From contig NZ_QYUR01000006.1 of the NCBI RefSeq assembly GCF_003596405.1, positions 558,001-622,000 on the forward strand: a DNA stretch of 64,000 nucleotides, read 5' to 3'. Source of the DNA: Pseudomonas cavernicola (lineage in GTDB: Bacteria; Pseudomonadota; Gammaproteobacteria; Pseudomonadales; Pseudomonadaceae). The stretch's first letter is position 1. Each line of letters opens with the position of its first letter. The position numbers were made by a program, and so were the translations under genes. Shown in pieces: positions 61,194 through 64,000 of the stretch. The notes under the pieces are model-generated. The model was not told the origin of the DNA. It did not search any database and was given only the letters and a program-made list of their open reading frames with translations.

Positions 61194-62264
61194 ATGCCTT
61201 ACGAACCGGACGACTATCTATCTCGTCACTTCCAGACCAGTGGGATCGACCTCGCCAGCAAGGTCGATGAACTGGTCGCGCTGTCTACCCCTGGCAGCAG
61301 CGTCAATCTAGCGCTTTACCGCGAAATGCTGATCACCGTCATCCGCATGGCCCAAGCCGACCGCAATCGCTGGGACGCCAAAATCATGCTGCAAACCCTG
61401 CGTGAGATGGAGCACGCCTTCAGCACCCTCGAGCAGTTCAAACGCCGACGCAAGGTCACCGTTTTCGGCTCAGCACGAACTCCAGTCGATCATTCGATCT
61501 ACGCCTTGGCACGCGAACTCGGCGCCACTCTGGCGCGTTATGACTTGATGGTGGTTACCGGTGCCGGTGGCGGCATCATGGCGGCGGCCCATGAAGGCGC
61601 CGGGCTGGAGAACAGCCTGGGCTTCAACATCACCCTGCCCTTCGAGCAAGGCGCCAACGCCACCGTCGAAGGCAGTGGCAACCTGTTGTCGTTCCATTTC
61701 TTCTTCCTGCGCAAGCTGTTCTTCGTCAAAGAGGCCGACGCACTGGTGCTCTGCCCTGGTGGCTTTGGCACGCTGGATGAAGCGCTGGAAGTGCTGACAC
61801 TGATCCAGACCGGGAAAAGCCCGCTGGTACCTGTGGTACTACTGGATGAGCCCGGCGGTAGCTTCTGGCAGGATGCCTTGGCCTTCATCCACAAGCAGCT
61901 GGAGGGCAATGGCTACATCCTCCCCAGCGATATGAAACTGATCCGCCTGGTACACAGCGCCGAAGAAGCAGCGGAAGAAATTGCCCAGTTCTATAGCAAC
62001 TTCCACTCCAGCCGCTGGCTCAAGGACCGCTTTGTGATTCGCATGAACCATACGTTGAGCGAGGCCGCGCTGGCACAACTGCACGAAGACTTTACCGACC
62101 TCTGCAAGAGCGACGGCTTTCAGCAGCAAGCGCTATTCGACGCAGAACGCGACGAACCCGAGCTGAGCCACCTGACCCGGCTGGCCTTCATGTTCAATGG
62201 TCGTGATCACGGCCGTTTGCGTGAGCTGCTCGACACCATCAACCGGCCGCAAAATTGGGCGTAA
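61194..62264 (+). CDS. LOG-family protein (cytokinin riboside 5'-monophosphate phosphoribohydrolase-like)
   Basis: A 356-residue protein. The lysine-decarboxylase-like Rossmann core carries VVTGAGGGIMAAAHEGAG and the LOG signature LCPGGFGTLDEALEVLT (PGGxGTxxE), around residues 120-205. N- and C-terminal extensions of about 90 and 100 residues place it in the long LOG subgroup, probably a nucleotide N-glycosidase of unclear substrate. Strong AAGGAGA ribosome site. Confidence 0.85.
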   Translation: MPYEPDDYLSRHFQTSGIDLASKVDELVALSTPGSSVNLALYREMLITVIRMAQADRNRWDAKIMLQTLREMEHAFSTLEQFKRRRKVTVFGSARTPVDHSIYALARELGATLARYDLMVVTGAGGGIMAAAHEGAGLENSLGFNITLPFEQGANATVEGSGNLLSFHFFFLRKLFFVKEADALVLCPGGFGTLDEALEVLTLIQTGKSPLVPVVLLDEPGGSFWQDALAFIHKQLEGNGYILPSDMKLIRLVHSAEEAAEEIAQFYSNFHSSRWLKDRFVIRMNHTLSEAALAQLHEDFTDLCKSDGFQQQALFDAERDEPELSHLTRLAFMFNGRDHGRLRELLDTINRPQNWA

Positions 62265-62312
62265 CCCGCCTAACTCTCGCAGTTATAGCTGAACCTGTTT
62301 CCTCGACATCCA

Positions 62313-62333
62313 GCCATGCGCACAGCGCATGGC
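62313..62333. terminator. Hairpin between the convergent LOG gene and recX
   Basis: GCCATGCGC ACA GCGCATGGC, a perfect 9-bp stem 48 bases after the LOG stop. There is no T-run. Confidence 0.5.
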
Positions 62334-62354
62334 TTAAGGCTGCCGGCGACACAC

Positions 62355-62819
62355 TCATTCGTCGAAGGCGCCGCGCAGCAAGCGGCCAATCAAGTCCAGT
62401 GGATAACCGCGATAACTAAGGAAACGGCCCTGCTGGGCACGTTCACGAGCATCACCGGGTTGCTGCCCGGCAAACTTGCGCCGCCAGGTTTCCTCCAACT
62501 GCTCACGCCAATCAATCCCGCTGTCGCGCAAGGCCTGTTCGATATCCGCCCGCGACAAACCGCGTTGCGTCAACTCTTCACGGATGCGCAACGGCCCATA
62601 GCCGGAGCGCGCGCGATAGGAGACAAAACTTTCCAGGTAACGGGACTCAGAGAGCAACCCCTCTTCCGTAAGACGGTCGAGGGCGGGCTCAATTAACTCA
62701 GGAGGGGCACCGCGCTTGCGCAACTTACGCGTCAGCTCGACGCGCCCATGCTCGCGGCGCGCCAGGAGATCCATGGCGGTCCGCCGTACTGCGGCAGGGT
62801 TGTCGAGCACAACGGACAT
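62355..62819 (-). CDS. recX: Recombination regulatory protein RecX
   Basis: A 154-residue all-helical protein that caps RecA filaments and inhibits RecA. Helical repeats include [20 protein letters not shown] and [20 protein letters not shown], both diagnostic. It lies 8 bases after the recA stop and is made from the recA transcript. Confidence 0.95.
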   Translation of the reverse strand: MSVVLDNPAAVRRTAMDLLARREHGRVELTRKLRKRGAPPELIEPALDRLTEEGLLSESRYLESFVSYRARSGYGPLRIREELTQRGLSRADIEQALRDSGIDWREQLEETWRRKFAGQQPGDARERAQQGRFLSYRGYPLDLIGRLLRGAFDE

Positions 62820-62827
62820 AGTGCGAA

Positions 62828-63877
62828 TTAAACGTCGGCGTCGGCCAGATCATCGACCGTGCTGGTCGCAGCGGCGGCGCTAGCGTTGGAAGCCACCAGC
62901 AGTTTTTCGCGGATCAACTTCTCGATGGTCTTGCCAACTTCCGGATTGTCTTCCAGGTACTTGGCGGAGTTCGCCTTACCCTGGCCAATCTTATTGCCGA
63001 GATAGCTGTACCAAGCGCCGGACTTCTCCAGCAGGCCAAGCTGCACGCCCAGATCGATGATTTCACCGTTCCGATAGATGCCTTTACCGTAAAGGATCTG
63101 GAACTCGGCTTGACGGAATGGCGGCGCCACCTTGTTTTTCACCACTTTGACACGGGTTTCGCTACCTACCACCTCGTCACCCTCTTTCACCGCACCAGTG
63201 CGACGGATGTCCAAACGGACAGAGGCATAGAACTTCAGGGCGTTACCGCCAGTGGTGGTTTCCGGGCTACCGAACATCACGCCGATCTTCATGCGGATCT
63301 GGTTGATGAAGATCACCAGGCAATTGGCGTTTTTGATGTTGCCAGTGATTTTACGCAGCGCTTGAGACATCAAGCGGGCCTGCAGGCCGACGTGCATATC
63401 GCCCATCTCGCCTTCGATTTCGGCCTTAGGCACCAGAGCCGCCACGGAGTCGATGATAATCACGTCCACCGCATTGGAGCGCACCAACATGTCGGTGATC
63501 TCCAGCGCCTGCTCACCGGTGTCCGGCTGCGAAACCAGCAGGTCATCGACGTTCACGCCCAGCTTAGCGGCGTAATCCGGATCAAGTGCGTGCTCGGCAT
63601 CGACGAAGGCGCACGTCGCGCCCATTTTCTGCGCTTCGGCAATCACCGATAGCGTCAGAGTGGTTTTACCGGAGGACTCGGGGCCGTAGATTTCGACGAT
63701 CCGGCCTTTCGGCAGACCGCCAATGCCAAGCGCGATATCCAACCCGAGAGAGCCGGTAGAAATGGCCGGAATCGCCTGGCGATCATGATCGCCCATGCGC
63801 ATTACCGCGCCTTTGCCGAATTGCTTTTCAATCTGGCCAAGGGCCGCAGCCAAGGCGCGCTTCTTATTCTCGTCCAT
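62828..63877 (-). CDS. recA: Recombinase RecA
   Basis: A 349-residue RecA. Walker A GPESSGKT lies at about 66-73, Walker [13 protein letters not shown] follows, and loop L2 is intact ([20 protein letters not shown]). It performs strand exchange and triggers LexA self-cleavage. A LexA box stands 43 bases upstream of the start. The recA-recX order is standard. Confidence 0.99.
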   Translation of the reverse strand: MDENKKRALAAALGQIEKQFGKGAVMRMGDHDRQAIPAISTGSLGLDIALGIGGLPKGRIVEIYGPESSGKTTLTLSVIAEAQKMGATCAFVDAEHALDPDYAAKLGVNVDDLLVSQPDTGEQALEITDMLVRSNAVDVIIIDSVAALVPKAEIEGEMGDMHVGLQARLMSQALRKITGNIKNANCLVIFINQIRMKIGVMFGSPETTTGGNALKFYASVRLDIRRTGAVKEGDEVVGSETRVKVVKNKVAPPFRQAEFQILYGKGIYRNGEIIDLGVQLGLLEKSGAWYSYLGNKIGQGKANSAKYLEDNPEVGKTIEKLIREKLLVASNASAAAATSTVDDLADADV

Positions 63878-63919
63878 TGAATCCTCACGTGATCAAGAGG
63901 GCCTAGCGGCCGCTAACAA

Positions 63920-63935
63920 CTGTATAAGTAGCCAG
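63920..63935 (-). promoter_or_regulatory. LexA (SOS) box of recA
   Basis: CTG TATAAGTAGC CAG (CTG-N10-CAG), 43 bases before the recA ATG. On the minus strand TTGCCC, a 17-bp spacer and TACTTA overlap it, a likely recA promoter. Confidence 0.82.
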
Positions 63936-64000
63936 TATTATTCCATAGGGCAAGTCGCTCGCCTACCCCTGAACTGGATTTTCTCCCGCGGCTAGTCGGA

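Overview
The window is chromosomal DNA of a gamma-proteobacterium, almost certainly a Pseudomonas. It carries recA-recX with a LexA box, gacS, relA-mazG, cysM-rlmD, purMN, rimO, kup, rhlG, fpr/finR, dgkA-erdR, a vgrG-tle3-tla3 type VI secretion module and tandem initiator tRNAs. Much of the left half follows the gene order I know from P. aeruginosa. A chromosomal integron suggests the stutzeri/alcaligenes/mendocina side of the genus, but this is inference.

Layout. 1-6.2 kb: core genes (AI-2E exporter, DUF2066, chemoreceptor, purM-purN-DUF3108). 6.3-16.1 kb: an accessory island bounded by G-rich imperfect direct repeats. It holds a dead P4-type integrase, a type VI module (vgrG, tle3 phospholipase, tla3 adaptor) with no recognisable immunity gene, a vgrG fragment, and an acetyltransferase gene split by an IS256-family element with an exact 9-bp target duplication. 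16.2-25.4 kb: the stress and signalling block DUF2058-mazG-relA-rlmD-cysM (minus strand), divergent from gacS. 25.5-38 kb: small genes, a 756-bp element with inverted ends, dinB, two tRNA-fMet genes, a broken mprF-like aminoacyl-phosphatidylglycerol synthase next to its intact hydrolase partner, cytochrome b561, kup and rimO. 38.1-39.5 kb: a scrambled IS1182-type remnant.

40.0-48.9 kb is the most notable region. A C4-like antisense RNA candidate precedes a BRO-type antirepressor gene carrying an in-frame stop. Next comes a chromosomal integron whose integrase gene survives only as about 62 broken codons on the minus strand. An attI region follows, then about fourteen gene cassettes on the plus strand separated by thirteen attC sites. 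Several cassette starts are exact complements of the R'' core of the cassette's own attC, which supports the boundaries. Cassette products include an HNH-like nuclease, a PIN-like protein with a winged helix, acetyltransferase, isochorismatase-like hydrolase, cupin, VOC and several small membrane proteins (DUF2834, DUF1772). The array is a stranded integron: it cannot make its own integrase.

49-64 kb returns to core genes: pseudouridine synthase, DUF1456, rhlG, DUF1326/DUF2182, trmO, a divergent monooxygenase/VOC pair sharing a palindromic operator candidate, fpr/finR, dgkA, erdR, an EamA transporter, tapT-like, a PA3611-like protein, a LOG-family protein, and recX-recA.

Several genes share one kind of damage. 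Stop codons inside otherwise continuous reading frames occur in mprF (TGG to TGA plus a frameshift), cassette 3 (TGA), the antirepressor (TAA) and intI (TAG plus a frameshift). They could be real decay or consensus errors and need reads to settle.
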